From: Candidatus Electrothrix gigas
GTDB lineage: Bacteria > Desulfobacterota > Desulfobulbia > Desulfobulbales > Desulfobulbaceae
Direction of reading: 5' to 3'
Assembly (NCBI GenBank): GCA_022766165.1
Contig: QYLO01000008.1
Location: forward strand, 1-64,000
DNA length: 64,000 nt
Every line of letters starts with the position of its first letter. Position 1 is the stretch's first letter. The notes under the pieces were generated by a model. That model was not told the origin of the DNA. It worked only from the letters and a program-made list of their open reading frames with translations, and ran no database searches. The position numbers and the translations under genes were made by a program. Positions 26,146 through 35,551 of the stretch are shown here, piece after piece.

Positions 26146-26517
26146 CTAGCGGCTACCGCTCCGATACGCTTTCAGTTCCCGCAACAACCAGTCCCGTGTC
26201 CGTATTGGTTTCTGTCCGTCACAGATAACGGTATAGTATTGTCCGCTCATGGTACTTTTCGTAGCAGAATATTTGATAAACTGCTCTGTTGTTTTGATCT
26301 TCTTTTTAAAGTAGTCATACTTCTTCTGGATATGCGAGGCCGCCTCTTGACCGCTATGCAAGGAGTTATTTCTGTTGATCCTGCACGTTGAATTTCGCAC
26401 AAACTGCAACAGATGCGCCACTTCAGCCTGTTGTTTTGGTGGAACATCGGCCAAGGCAGTTTCTGTCAACAGTATCGCCATCACAGCCATTATCACCACA
26501 GATAAGCTCGTCTTCAT
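26146..26517 (-). CDS. DUF5329-like secreted protein
   Basis: A protein of about 123 residues with a clear signal peptide (cleavage near TALADVPP). The mature part (EVAHLLQFVRNSTCRINRN, then YFKKKIKTTEQFI and TRDWLLREL) resembles DUF5329, a small periplasmic family of unknown function. Two cysteines may form a disulfide. The ATG at 26517 is preferred to 26550 because it starts the signal peptide. Likely co-transcribed with the TPR gene upstream. Confidence 0.7.
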   Translation of the reverse strand: MKTSLSVVIMAVMAILLTETALADVPPKQQAEVAHLLQFVRNSTCRINRNNSLHSGQEAASHIQKKYDYFKKKIKTTEQFIKYSATKSTMSGQYYTVICDGQKPIRTRDWLLRELKAYRSGSR

Positions 26518-26555
26518 TATTTCTTTTCCTTGATATTTTTTTTGCAGCATCTTCT

Positions 26556-26957
26556 CTATCCCTGTCCTCTGTCTTTTCTGGCCCTGGCGTGTTGGATCCG
26601 CTTGGCCTGACGCATTTCATTGAGCAGATTCATAGACCACCGGTAAATGATCTCGTCCTGTTCGTCCTTGAATTTTTTCTTTTGGATAACTTTTTGTAAA
26701 CAAGCCTTTGCTGCTGGATAATTGTCATATCCTTCCCAGAGTATCTGCGCTTTAAGGAGCAACGCTTCTGGATGATTTGGCAGCCTGTGGAGGGTATTGT
26801 CAATGACTTCAAGGGCCTTGTCAAATTGTTTTGACGACTTCATGAGCCGTGCCTTAACCAACTCTCCTGCTAGTCGGTCATGCAGGATTGAGGAAAAGCA
26901 GCCGTTGAACACCAGATCGCTGAACCACCAAGAGAGGGACATACTGTAATACTCCAT
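26556..26957 (-). CDS. Small TPR-like protein
   Basis: About 133 residues. The centre contains TPR-like helices (KQFDKALEVIDNTLHRLPN, EALLLKAQILWEGYDNYPAAK), and the C-terminus is basic. The frame continues upstream to 27230, but that part overlaps the HsdR-like remnant and looks non-coding, so the ATG at 26957 is chosen. Function unknown. Next gene downstream encodes the DUF5329-like protein. Confidence 0.55.
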   Translation of the reverse strand: MEYYSMSLSWWFSDLVFNGCFSSILHDRLAGELVKARLMKSSKQFDKALEVIDNTLHRLPNHPEALLLKAQILWEGYDNYPAAKACLQKVIQKKKFKDEQDEIIYRWSMNLLNEMRQAKRIQHARARKDRGQG

Positions 26958-26982
26958 GTATAGTCTTTTTTGAAATAGTTCC

Positions 26983-27378
26983 TTAAAAGGGCTGATACAG
27001 TGCTCCCTGAAACCCAACAACCAACAACCCGACAAAGAGCTGAGAAATATCGCTAATACTGCCCAGCGTATCCAGAGCATCACCAAGGGAATGGTATTTG
27101 AGTTCCAGCAAATCCGGCAGGTTCTCCTGATCCAGCTCACTGATGCCCTGTTCAATATAATGATCCAGAATAAAAAGGAGAAACTCGTTTTCCTGCGCTG
27201 AACGGGAATGAAAAATGCCCGTAAATCCACGGCACTCCGTCACCCACTGAATGCAGATACGTCCCAACACCGAATCCTGCCCGACAGGCACAGTCGAAAA
27301 GATTCTTTCCCACTTCATCGACACCTTCCTGAAATTCCGCTCCGAATTTAAGCGTCGTTTCACCAGGGATGTGCGCAA
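26983..27378 (-). pseudogene. Remnant of type I restriction subunit HsdR C-terminus
   Basis: Residues 63-131 of this frame (ENEFLLFILDHYIEQGISE, LPDLLELKYHSLGDA, VGFQGALYQ) resemble the C-terminal EcoEI-type domain of HsdR. The rest of HsdR, HsdS and HsdM are absent, and a GTTGTTG duplication inserts residues into the usual FVGFQ. The first part is not HsdR-like. Most likely a broken relic; a stand-alone small protein cannot be excluded. Confidence 0.45.
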
Positions 27379-27484
27379 AGCACAGGCGTGCCTCAGCAGC
27401 TTGCCATACAGGATAACATCACAGGAAGGAGATGCTTCCGTTATTCTTCAATGCTATAAAGAAGGAGGCGGTGGCATCTCTTTA

Positions 27485-30400
27485 TCAACTCTCTCCCCAT
27501 CCACCCCCTCCAGGCGTACATATCCGCAACCGATCCCCGGCCTCAGCCTGAATAGTATTCTTCCCGCCGAGATTCAGTTTTCTACCGTTGTTACGAAGAA
27601 AGAGGTTCTCTCCCTGCTTGCCATCTCCACCCCCATTCAACCCGTAGGGCGCAAAGACCCGGCGTTCCGAGAGGATGGAGACCTGCAAGGGTTCCAGAAA
27701 CTCCAGTTCCCGAATTAATCCATCGCCTCCCCGGAATATTCCAGTGCCTCCAGAACCCCGACGCAGAGCAAACTCCCGCACCAATACCGGATAACGTCGT
27801 TCGAGAATCTCCGGGTCAGTGATGCGGGTATTGGTCATATGGGTATGGACGCCGGATTGGCCGTGCCAGCTCGGTCCGGCTCCGGCTCCGCCGCCGATGG
27901 TTTCGTAATAGCCGAAGCCTTCATTGCCAAAGCAGAGGTTGTTCATGCAACCCTGAGAGGCCGCTGCTACCCCGAAGGCCCGGAGTACCACATCCACCAC
28001 CCGCTGGGAGGTGAGCACATTACCGCCCACCACGCCGGCTTCAGGCGAGGGATCAAGCAGGGAGCCGGGTGGAATGATCAGGCGGACCGGAATCATACAG
28101 CCGTGGTTGAGGGGAATATCCTTTTCCACCAGACAGCGCAGACTGTAGAGCAGGGCAGAGCGGGTCACGGCCTTGGGAGCATTGAGGTTGCCCCAGATCT
28201 CCGGGCCGGTGCCGCTGAAGTCAAAGGTTGCAGAGCCGTCTTGTTGATCAATGGTCAGGCAAAGGTGGATCGGGCTGCCGTCATCCAGATAATCCACTGC
28301 CTTGACCACGTCCTGCCCGGCGTCAACTATGTCCCGATTCAGGGAAAGCTCGCAAAGGGCCTTGCGTACCGCCCCCTCAGCAGCATCCTGGACATGGCCC
28401 ATATAGGCTTGCACTGCTTCCAGGCTATAATCTTGCACCATGCCCAGAATCAGATCAATGCCCTTCTGATTGGCGGCAACCTGGGCCCGAAGATCGGAGA
28501 TATTATCAGCCAACCTGCGGGTGCCGCTGCTGCCCGGCCCTGTACTTGTGAGCAGCAGTTCCGAGATGCCCTTTTCCTGAAATACGCCGCCTCGCACCAG
28601 CCGGAACGACTCTATAGCTGCCCCTTCCTCACTGAGCAGTCGGGAGTGAGGGGGCATGGAGCCAGGCGAGATCCCACCTATATCGGCATGATGTCCTCTA
28701 CTGGCTACCCAGAAGATGATCTTTTCCGTATCCTGGGCAAAGACCGGGGTGATGACCGTGATGTCCGGCAGATGACTGCCTCCGGCTGCCGGATGATTAC
28801 TGACCAGCACATCACCGGGTTGCAGGTCCGGGCAACGCCGGATCTGTTCCTGTACGGCCTCGCTCATGGCCCCGAGATGCACCGGCACATGAGGGGCATT
28901 GGCGACCAGCTGCCCTGCGGTATCAAACAGGGCGCAGGAAAAGTCCAGCCGTTCCCGGATATTGGTAGACACCGCTGTCTTTTGCAGCATCCGGCCCATC
29001 TGCTCGGCAATGGACATGAAGAGATTGGCAAAGACCGAGAGCCGTACCGGATCAAGTACCGTACTGACGGCCTCCTGCTGCCTGCGACCCACCTCAATCT
29101 CCACATCCCCGTAGCTGCTGATGCGGGCAATGCAATCCGGCTCCACCACGATGGTGGCGGTATCCTGAATCAGGATGGCCGGACCGGGAATTGCATGTCC
29201 GGCCAGCAGGGTATCCATTCTATACAGAAGCGTGTCCCGCTCTCCCTCTGTAAACCATACCCGCACCCGAGCCTGCTGCTTGGGAGGTTCTTCAGCTTGG
29301 GCGATGGGCTGCTTTTCCACCCTGCCTGCCTGGCCAGCAGAACGCACCCTGCAATCATCAATCAGCACCGCACGATCCCGGAGGGTGAAACCGAATTCCC
29401 GTTGATAGGCGGCTTGGAAGGCTGCGCCATAATCACCGTCTTCCGGCTCTGCAATCATCAGGGCGGTGTCCGTGCCTGCATAGCGCAGATTCAGGAAGCA
29501 TTGACTGGTGATCCGTTCTTCCAGAATCCCCTGCTCCAGCAGCTTCTGTTCGGTAGCGGCCCGGAGGCGGGCAAGCTCGTCCCGCATAGTCTGCAAGGAC
29601 TTCGACTCTAACTCGGCAGCTGCGGGTTGCCGTCGATCCACGGTAGTATCGGCCATGCCCATACCACAGGCCGACAGGATGCCGGAAAAACGATGCACCA
29701 CCACTTTACGAATCCCCAGGATGCGGGCCACGGAACAGGCATGTTGGGCCCCGGCTCCCCCGAACACGGCCAGGACATGCTCACGGATATCGAATCCCCG
29801 CATCACCGAGATCTCCCGGATAGGCCGAACCATGACCTCGTCTGCCACCCGGAGAAAGCCCAGAGCCACCTCTTCCACTGACAGGGGTGTATGTCCCTGC
29901 TTGCTGTCGTTGGTACTATAAGAAGCATTGATCTCCGCTGTGAGTTCAGCCAAGGCCGCACGGGCTGCTTCCTTGTCCAGGGGTTGGTCTTCATTGGGGC
30001 CAAAGATATGGGGAAAATGATCCGGCTGAAGGCGACCCAGGACCAGGTTGGCATCGGTGACCGTGAGATAGCCGTTTTTGCGGTAACAGATCGGGCCGGG
30101 ATGGGCACCTGCTGATTCCGGCCCCACCCGGAACATGCCGTTGTCAAAGAAGAGACGGGACCCGCCGCCTGCCGCCACGGTGCGAATATCCAGTTGCGGC
30201 GCATGAATGCGTACACCAGCAGTGCAGTTTTCAAAGGTCAGCTCTGGTTCCCCGGCAAAGCGGGACACATCCGTGGAGGTGCCGCCCATGTCAAAGCCGA
30301 TCACTGGTTCCTTGCCGGTTGGATTCCAAACGCCCCGGCCATAGCCGATGACTCCACCTGCAGGTCCAGACAGCACAGCTCGGCTGCCAGTAAAGTTATC

Positions 30401-31246
30401 AGCCCGAGCCAGCCCGCCGTCAGACTGCATAAAGAGAAGCTTGTCATCGGGCAAGCCGCCTGCAAAGCCGGAGCGAAAGCTGTCCAGATAGGCGCGGATA
30501 TGCGGGGTGAGGTAGGCATCCACCAGGGTGGTGTCACCACGGGGAACCAGTCTGACTGCTGGCATGACCTGAGAGGAAAGAGAGATCTGCTGAAAGCCCA
30601 GCTTACGGGCCAGCTCGCCGACCTGCTCCTCGTGTTGCGGGCAACTGTAGGCATGGACAAAGACCACAGCCACTGAGCTGATGCCTTGGGCAAGGACTGC
30701 CTGTAAACGAGGTTCCAGAGCCTTGAGGTCAGGAGCGGCCAAGACTGCAAAGCGTTCGCCAGTACTGCCCATGATAACTTTACGGCCCAGTTTCTCCTGC
30801 CGGAAGGATTCCTGATCATCCTTGACCAGTTGGAGACGTTCTTCCACCTCAATGACCTTCTCATAGAGCAGGTCGGGTTTTTCGATTTTCAGGTCAAAGA
30901 GAGCAGGCCGATCCTGGTAGCCGATCTGAAGGATATCACCAAAGCCCTTGGTGGTGACTAAGGCGGTGCGCGCTCCTTTACGTTCCAGCAGGGCATTGGT
31001 GGCCACGGTGGTTCCCATGCGAATCCACTCAATGCGGGAGCTGTCCAGCAGACCGTTTTGCAGGGGAATACCGAACTCGGCCAGAATGCGGCGGATACCC
31101 TCGCGGGGAGCATCCGGGTAATTGGCCGGGTCTTCAGAGAGCAGCTTGATGGTGCGGAAGCCGGGCTTGCCCGGTACCTCGGCATAGACATCGGTGAAGG
31201 TGCCGCCTCTGTCTATGGAGAAGCGGAAGGTATTGGTAGCGGTCAT
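27485..31246 (-). CDS. 5-oxoprolinase / hydantoinase (fused HyuA-HyuB type)
   Basis: A 1253-residue fusion. The N-terminal part (1 to about 700) is the HyuA ASKHA ATPase domain ([43 protein letters not shown]). From about 740 on is the HyuB part ([22 protein letters not shown]-type [24 protein letters not shown]). The fused form matches ATP-dependent 5-oxoprolinase, which opens pyroglutamate to glutamate. Related hydantoinases are usually split. High GC relative to neighbours. Long antisense frames over it are shadows. Confidence 0.92.
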   Translation of the reverse strand: MTATNTFRFSIDRGGTFTDVYAEVPGKPGFRTIKLLSEDPANYPDAPREGIRRILAEFGIPLQNGLLDSSRIEWIRMGTTVATNALLERKGARTALVTTKGFGDILQIGYQDRPALFDLKIEKPDLLYEKVIEVEERLQLVKDDQESFRQEKLGRKVIMGSTGERFAVLAAPDLKALEPRLQAVLAQGISSVAVVFVHAYSCPQHEEQVGELARKLGFQQISLSSQVMPAVRLVPRGDTTLVDAYLTPHIRAYLDSFRSGFAGGLPDDKLLFMQSDGGLARADNFTGSRAVLSGPAGGVIGYGRGVWNPTGKEPVIGFDMGGTSTDVSRFAGEPELTFENCTAGVRIHAPQLDIRTVAAGGGSRLFFDNGMFRVGPESAGAHPGPICYRKNGYLTVTDANLVLGRLQPDHFPHIFGPNEDQPLDKEAARAALAELTAEINASYSTNDSKQGHTPLSVEEVALGFLRVADEVMVRPIREISVMRGFDIREHVLAVFGGAGAQHACSVARILGIRKVVVHRFSGILSACGMGMADTTVDRRQPAAAELESKSLQTMRDELARLRAATEQKLLEQGILEERITSQCFLNLRYAGTDTALMIAEPEDGDYGAAFQAAYQREFGFTLRDRAVLIDDCRVRSAGQAGRVEKQPIAQAEEPPKQQARVRVWFTEGERDTLLYRMDTLLAGHAIPGPAILIQDTATIVVEPDCIARISSYGDVEIEVGRRQQEAVSTVLDPVRLSVFANLFMSIAEQMGRMLQKTAVSTNIRERLDFSCALFDTAGQLVANAPHVPVHLGAMSEAVQEQIRRCPDLQPGDVLVSNHPAAGGSHLPDITVITPVFAQDTEKIIFWVASRGHHADIGGISPGSMPPHSRLLSEEGAAIESFRLVRGGVFQEKGISELLLTSTGPGSSGTRRLADNISDLRAQVAANQKGIDLILGMVQDYSLEAVQAYMGHVQDAAEGAVRKALCELSLNRDIVDAGQDVVKAVDYLDDGSPIHLCLTIDQQDGSATFDFSGTGPEIWGNLNAPKAVTRSALLYSLRCLVEKDIPLNHGCMIPVRLIIPPGSLLDPSPEAGVVGGNVLTSQRVVDVVLRAFGVAAASQGCMNNLCFGNEGFGYYETIGGGAGAGPSWHGQSGVHTHMTNTRITDPEILERRYPVLVREFALRRGSGGTGIFRGGDGLIRELEFLEPLQVSILSERRVFAPYGLNGGGDGKQGENLFLRNNGRKLNLGGKNTIQAEAGDRLRICTPGGGGWGES

Positions 31247-31387
31247 AAGGGGAAAAGAGGGGGGGAAACTGAGATCAATAGATTTTATATGGCAGCAGCC
31301 TCTTCATGAGAGGTCGCTTGAACATTACTGCTGTCTCCGGGAAGACAGGAAGTTCTTCAGCCCGCAATGTTGCTCCATCGGATTGAA

Positions 31388-31591
31388 TCATGCGTCACGT
31401 CCCTGCCGCCATTCCTCCAGATTGCCTTCCCAATGAATACGACCTTTTAATTGCAGTATTTCCAGCTGGTTTTCACGCCGGAGCAGCTCACGCAATGCGT
31501 AATCAATGACTGCCTCCTGTGTTGTAATCCCTGTCCGCTCCATGCAGCGGCGTACCAGTTCGTTATCAGGTGTTCTTGTTGTTTGTCCCAT
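31388..31591 (-). CDS. VapB-family antitoxin without an evident toxin
   Basis: About 67 residues resembling the VapB/DUF2191 type: TPDNELVRRCMERTGITTQE and LRELLRRENQLEILQLKGRIHWEG-like end, here with WEGNLEEWR. Usually a VapC PIN-domain RNase follows. Here the stop overlaps an ATG of a 38-codon frame (31275-31391) that has no PIN motif. It may be an orphan antitoxin or a remnant of a pair. Start at 31591 chosen by family length. Confidence 0.7.
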   Translation of the reverse strand: MGQTTRTPDNELVRRCMERTGITTQEAVIDYALRELLRRENQLEILQLKGRIHWEGNLEEWRQGRDA

Positions 31592-31797
31592 ATCTTCAGG
31601 AAAGTATCTTGTTGATCTGTGATTATTACTCAGTCCTTTTCCGGCCTTTTCAGGCATCCTGTCAATGCCGGAACGAAGTCTCTTTCTTTCAGGCTGTCCG
31701 GCTCTCTGTCAGGGTAACCCATGCAGGAGGAATTGTCAAATAAACCGCCTCTTACAAGGTCATGCGGAGAAACCGGCTCTTTTTGCTTCGGGCAAAG

Positions 31798-32063
31798 TCG
31801 AACCTACGTTGCATCGGGCGTATCTACGAGTTGGGGGGGCAGTATACTCAGTATCGGAAGAACTTGAGTTTCCTGCCTTCGCCGCCCAGGGTTAAAACCC
31901 TGGGCTATTATCAATCGCCCCTTTGGGGCGGGGATAGCCGGGGGACAGCGTCCCGGAGGGACTGCCGAAAATAGCCCGGTGTTTTAACACCGGGCACAAA
32001 GAATTGGCTCCCCCCTAACTCATAGATGCGCCCCGTTGCATCAACTCTCAAACGTAGGTTCGA
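31798..32063. repeat. 266-bp MITE-like element with long inverted ends and inner palindromes
   Basis: Ends 31798-31839 and 32010-32063 are imperfect inverted repeats starting TCGAACCTACGTT and reading into a run of G/C. Between them lie two palindromes (CCCAGGGTTAAAACCCTGGG near 31877, CCGGTGTTTTAACACCGG near 31977) and the 49-nt REP matched at 940-988. No transposase is encoded, so it would need to be moved in trans. The gap 31592-32478 holds no supported gene. Confidence 0.75.
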
Positions 32064-32078
32064 AATTTCGTTTATGCA

Positions 32079-32284
32079 TGCATGGAGAAAATCTCGATGC
32101 CAGCATGGAGCGACTCTCCAACGTAGCATGTAGAGAGTCTCGATGCTAGCATGTAGAGACTCTCAATGCCAGCATGGAGCGACTCTCCAACGTAGCATGT
32201 AGAGAGTCTCGATGCTAGCATGTAGAGACTCTCAATGCCAGCATGGAGCGTCTCTCCTACGTAGCATGGAGAATCCGTTTATGC
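32079..32284. repeat. 23-bp tandem array (about 9 units) with 69-bp higher-order period
   Basis: Units start at 32079, 32102, 32125, 32148, 32171, 32194, 32217, 32240 and 32263, all 23 nt apart. Three types (starting AGCATGGAGCGACTC, AGCATGTAGAGAGTC, AGCATGTAGAGACTC) alternate, so 69-bp blocks repeat. Each has an inner dyad such as GAGA-G-TCTC, and junctions form ATGCTAGCAT. The array lies between two exact copies of CGTTTATGCATGCATG (32069-32084, 32276-32291). Confidence 0.9.
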
Positions 32285-32478
32285 ATGCATGAAATTTTCC
32301 CCGGTGCCGGGACGGAGCCTGTTTTGTACAACCTGCCTGTTTTCCTTGATCAAAGGAGCAAAATCATTTTATAGTAGGCTGTTACTTCTCTCTACCTTTT
32401 CTAAGAAGAGGGAAAAATCATCATAATCACACCGGTCTGACCAGCAGGATGAATATAGCCAAGGAGTAGCCAACTATC

Positions 32479-33900
32479 ATGCAGAAACGTACAAGCGCAT
32501 CAGAACTCTTTGCACTATGTGCAGAGAAACTTCACATAACAGAGAGGGCTGCTGCCGGTTTTTTTACGGTGTTGAAAAAGCAGGGTGTGCATTCTGATGA
32601 TTTGGTCGTCAGACTGGAGGAAATGGCCATTCACCATAAGGAGATACTGGAGCGTTTTGAGGGCTTCAAGTGTTATTTCCCGGAAGTAGAGGTCTTGAGA
32701 GAGAAGGCCGGCCAGGCTGTTGCTGTCGGCGAATTTTACCACGCGGAACAATCGCTTCTTCAGGCAAGGGAGAACGCCCGGGCCGTTCTTGCTGAGGATC
32801 ATACAGCTCCCCTGGATATTCTCAAAGAATGGCAGGTCTCTGAAACAGAGATCTGTACCAATCTGGCTATGCTGCATTTGTTGCAATATCACTATAGCGA
32901 TGCTGTACAGTTTTTTCAGGCCGCTGCCGCTGCCCTGCCCGAAGAACGCAAGGTGGAACAGGCATTCTGTCTCTGCCAGGCAGGATCAATTCTTTGGGAT
33001 ATTGACCGCTATCCAGATGCTCTGTCCTTATATGAACAGGCCCTCTTTATAGCCCGTGAGATTCGCGACCGCAACCGGGAAGCCGCACTTTTACGTGATA
33101 TAGGTATGCTCTATATAGTACAGCAGCAGGATGACAAGGCCCTGGAGTATCTGGAGCAATGCCTTGATGTATGTGGAAACATCGACTGCAAAGAAGCGGA
33201 AGTTTTGGCCCTGGAGGATATAGCTTCAACTTATAATACGAAAAAAGAGTATGCAAAGGCCCTGGAGTATCTGGAACAAAGCCTCGGCATCTTGCGGGAG
33301 ACGGGTGAAAAGGAAGACGAAAGCAGAGTGCTGAACAACATAGGTGCCGTGTACCAGGCGCAGGGCGAATTTCCTTCTGCGCTGGAATACTTTGAACAGG
33401 CCTTGGCGCTCAGTCGGGAAAACGAGGATGTGGAAACGGAGAGCAGGCAGCTGAACAATATCATTGACGTATATAAGGCACAGGGGAATTACGATACAGC
33501 CCTGAAGTATTCCGAGCAGGACTTGGCCCTTATGCGAGATTGTGGTGAAGAACAGCAGGAGTGCGTGGTCCTCAATAATATAGGTATGATATACTCAGCC
33601 AAAGAGGATCACAGTACCGCATTACAGTATCATGAACAGAGCCTGGAAAAAGCAGAGAAGCTTGGTGCGGAAGAACTGGAGGCAAGCATCAGGGCGAATA
33701 TCGCCTGGATCTATATCACCCAGGATAAACCAGCCAAGGCTGAACCCTACCTGAGTCGGGCCGTGGAAATTGCAGAAGAACTCGAGCATCCGGATTTGGA
33801 AAACTGGCGCGGGGCATTAAAGGAGGTTTGCACTGAACTACAAAAACAATCCAGCCTGATAGGCCGAATGCTTCGTTTCGTGCGGGGAAAGGAGACGTAA
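32479..33900 (+). CDS. TPR-repeat protein
   Basis: A 473-residue soluble protein. The first 110 residues form a helical leader (ASELFALCAEKLHITERAAAG...). Then come about eight tetratricopeptide units of 40 residues with the pattern ALEYLEQ.L.I.RE....ES..LNNIG.VY.AQG, as in Rapsyn/LGN-like or NB-ARC-associated TPR arrays. It is a likely scaffold or sensor. The partner is unknown. An aaggag site lies 12 nt before the ATG. Its neighbours do not suggest a pathway. Confidence 0.85.
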   Translation: MQKRTSASELFALCAEKLHITERAAAGFFTVLKKQGVHSDDLVVRLEEMAIHHKEILERFEGFKCYFPEVEVLREKAGQAVAVGEFYHAEQSLLQARENARAVLAEDHTAPLDILKEWQVSETEICTNLAMLHLLQYHYSDAVQFFQAAAAALPEERKVEQAFCLCQAGSILWDIDRYPDALSLYEQALFIAREIRDRNREAALLRDIGMLYIVQQQDDKALEYLEQCLDVCGNIDCKEAEVLALEDIASTYNTKKEYAKALEYLEQSLGILRETGEKEDESRVLNNIGAVYQAQGEFPSALEYFEQALALSRENEDVETESRQLNNIIDVYKAQGNYDTALKYSEQDLALMRDCGEEQQECVVLNNIGMIYSAKEDHSTALQYHEQSLEKAEKLGAEELEASIRANIAWIYITQDKPAKAEPYLSRAVEIAEELEHPDLENWRGALKEVCTELQKQSSLIGRMLRFVRGKET

Positions 33901-33994
33901 GTAATGAATTCTCCTTGCTCACTCAATGCCCTTTGCAGGCTCAATATGGTTTCTGCCTTTAATTCTTCATTCAGGGTAAAGAAACCTTACAACC

Positions 33995-34861
33995 TTATAG
34001 ATCCAATTCCTTACGTACCTTATCCAAGGCCCTGGGTAAACAACGCAGGATTTCCTGAACCTGGGTTGCAGGCGTTGGTTGCGCCAGTTCACCAGCAGCA
34101 CGGTTGGCCCGGCCAGCGATCCGACATGCCTGTACGGGATCAACTCCAGCATACATCAAGCCGCTGATCATTCCGGTAATTAAATCGCCTGTCCCACCAA
34201 TAGGCTCCATTGTCTCAATGCTTGGTTCCTTGATGGTATCAACAATCTCGCCATCCTGACAGACATAATCAACCGCCCCTTTAACAAACATAGTCTTGGT
34301 GGCGTTCTTGCCTTGATATGCCCGCCGGATCAACTCTGGCACATCCTCTTCCATATTAAAGATAAACCCACGAGTAAAGCTGGGATGGTCAGCCTTGTCA
34401 TCAGCCAAAAAGGCAACCTCACCCAAATCCGGGGTGAACACATCGTAATAATGGGAATCACCGCCAGCCTTGGCAACATACATACTGCCTGCATCAGCAA
34501 TCATCATGGGTTTATCTTCCATCGTATCAATGGTTGCCAGCACCTTTTTATTCAGCTTAAGATCTGGCATCACATAGTGCAGGGTCATCAGCTTGACCCC
34601 CATTTCAGGAAGATGATCAATCAGATGATTATACAGCGCTTCACTTCCCTGGCGTTTGCCAATATCTCCGGCCACCATACCAAGCGGTGCCTCAACCCCG
34701 TATTCTCGACAGGTTATACAGGCAGAGGTCATCATGGCCTCGTTGCCTCGATTAATGGCAAGTTCTCGCCCGTCAACGGTTATTCCCTTTTCATTATAAC
34801 TCACAGGCCCCAGCAGAAGAGTGGGATCTTCAACAGGCACTGCTCCGACTAACAACAACAT
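33995..34861 (-). CDS. YjeF-C/ribokinase-like sugar kinase family protein
   Basis: A 288-residue protein. Its GPVSYNEKGITVDG opening and the closing EPIGGTGDLITGMISGLMYAGVDP, with the GTGD motif of the ribokinase-like fold, recall NAD(P)H-hydrate dehydratase (YjeF C-terminal) and hydroxyethylthiazole kinase. The substrate is not clear from sequence. The ATG at 34861 follows the end of the DUF3343-like gene by 2 nt, so the pair is translationally linked. Possible role in selenium or sulfur handling is inference from that partner. Confidence 0.65.
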   Translation of the reverse strand: MLLLVGAVPVEDPTLLLGPVSYNEKGITVDGRELAINRGNEAMMTSACITCREYGVEAPLGMVAGDIGKRQGSEALYNHLIDHLPEMGVKLMTLHYVMPDLKLNKKVLATIDTMEDKPMMIADAGSMYVAKAGGDSHYYDVFTPDLGEVAFLADDKADHPSFTRGFIFNMEEDVPELIRRAYQGKNATKTMFVKGAVDYVCQDGEIVDTIKEPSIETMEPIGGTGDLITGMISGLMYAGVDPVQACRIAGRANRAAGELAQPTPATQVQEILRCLPRALDKVRKELDL

Positions 34862-34863
34862 AG

Positions 34864-35427
34864 TTACGCTCCTATTTCCCGGGCAAGCTCTTCCCGGGCA
34901 GTATTCAATGAGTAGGCACACAGAGAAAAACCAACCTCGGTGAGATCAGGGGCCTCGTTGATATGCTGACCAATAAGTGCTGTTGCCAGATAGGGAACAT
35001 CGGGACAACCTCCGCCAGAGATATTGACGATGATCTTGGTTTCAGTATCAAGGGTTATTTTCATGTTTGCCGCTCTGACCATCAGGTACTTTCCATACCA
35101 TTTTTTACGGACAAACTGGAGTGGTTCCATCCCTTCAGAGGTAATAGGAACAACGTCCAGCGGGGTGAGATTGGTTATGTTCAGCAGCTCGGTAATGGCA
35201 GCCTCTGCGTCCATAGGAAACTCGACACTGAGATCACAGCCAGTACGATACGATGGCGGCGGACTGACAACACGAATTTCATATCCTTCGTCTCGCAAGA
35301 TCTGTTCAACATCAATAACTGTTGTGGGATGGGCAAAGATAAGCAGACCACGGGTAACATCTTGCTTCTCTTGCCTCTCACTTTCCTCCTCCTGCGAGGG
35401 TTTCTCCTTTTTTTTAAACCATTTCAT
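34864..35427 (-). CDS. DUF3343 (putative Se/S carrier-like) protein
   Basis: A 187-residue protein. After a charged N-terminus, GLLIFAHPTTVIDVEQILRDEGYEIR and VSPPPSYRTGCDLSVEF match the DUF3343 family, named as putative Se/S carriers. The C-terminal half (KIIVNISGGGCPDVPYLA, with a conserved-looking GGGCPD) is an extra domain. The cysteines in TGCDL and GGGCPD are candidates for a carried atom. Partner of the kinase-like gene downstream. Confidence 0.7.
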   Translation of the reverse strand: MKWFKKKEKPSQEEESERQEKQDVTRGLLIFAHPTTVIDVEQILRDEGYEIRVVSPPPSYRTGCDLSVEFPMDAEAAITELLNITNLTPLDVVPITSEGMEPLQFVRKKWYGKYLMVRAANMKITLDTETKIIVNISGGGCPDVPYLATALIGQHINEAPDLTEVGFSLCAYSLNTAREELAREIGA

Positions 35428-35551
35428 GGTGTTCTTTTTTTACTAAGGGTGAAAGAAAAATATCCTCCTCCGTTATGGAACAGGACAAAATTTATACCAA
35501 AGTTTTGCATAACCACCAGACTGTTTTACAGTCCCGAAAAAATAATACCAG

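Noticed and set aside
27839-29611. 590-codon plus-strand frame
   Set aside because: Antisense shadow of the high-GC oxoprolinase gene. The oxoprolinase frame has full family motifs across the whole span.
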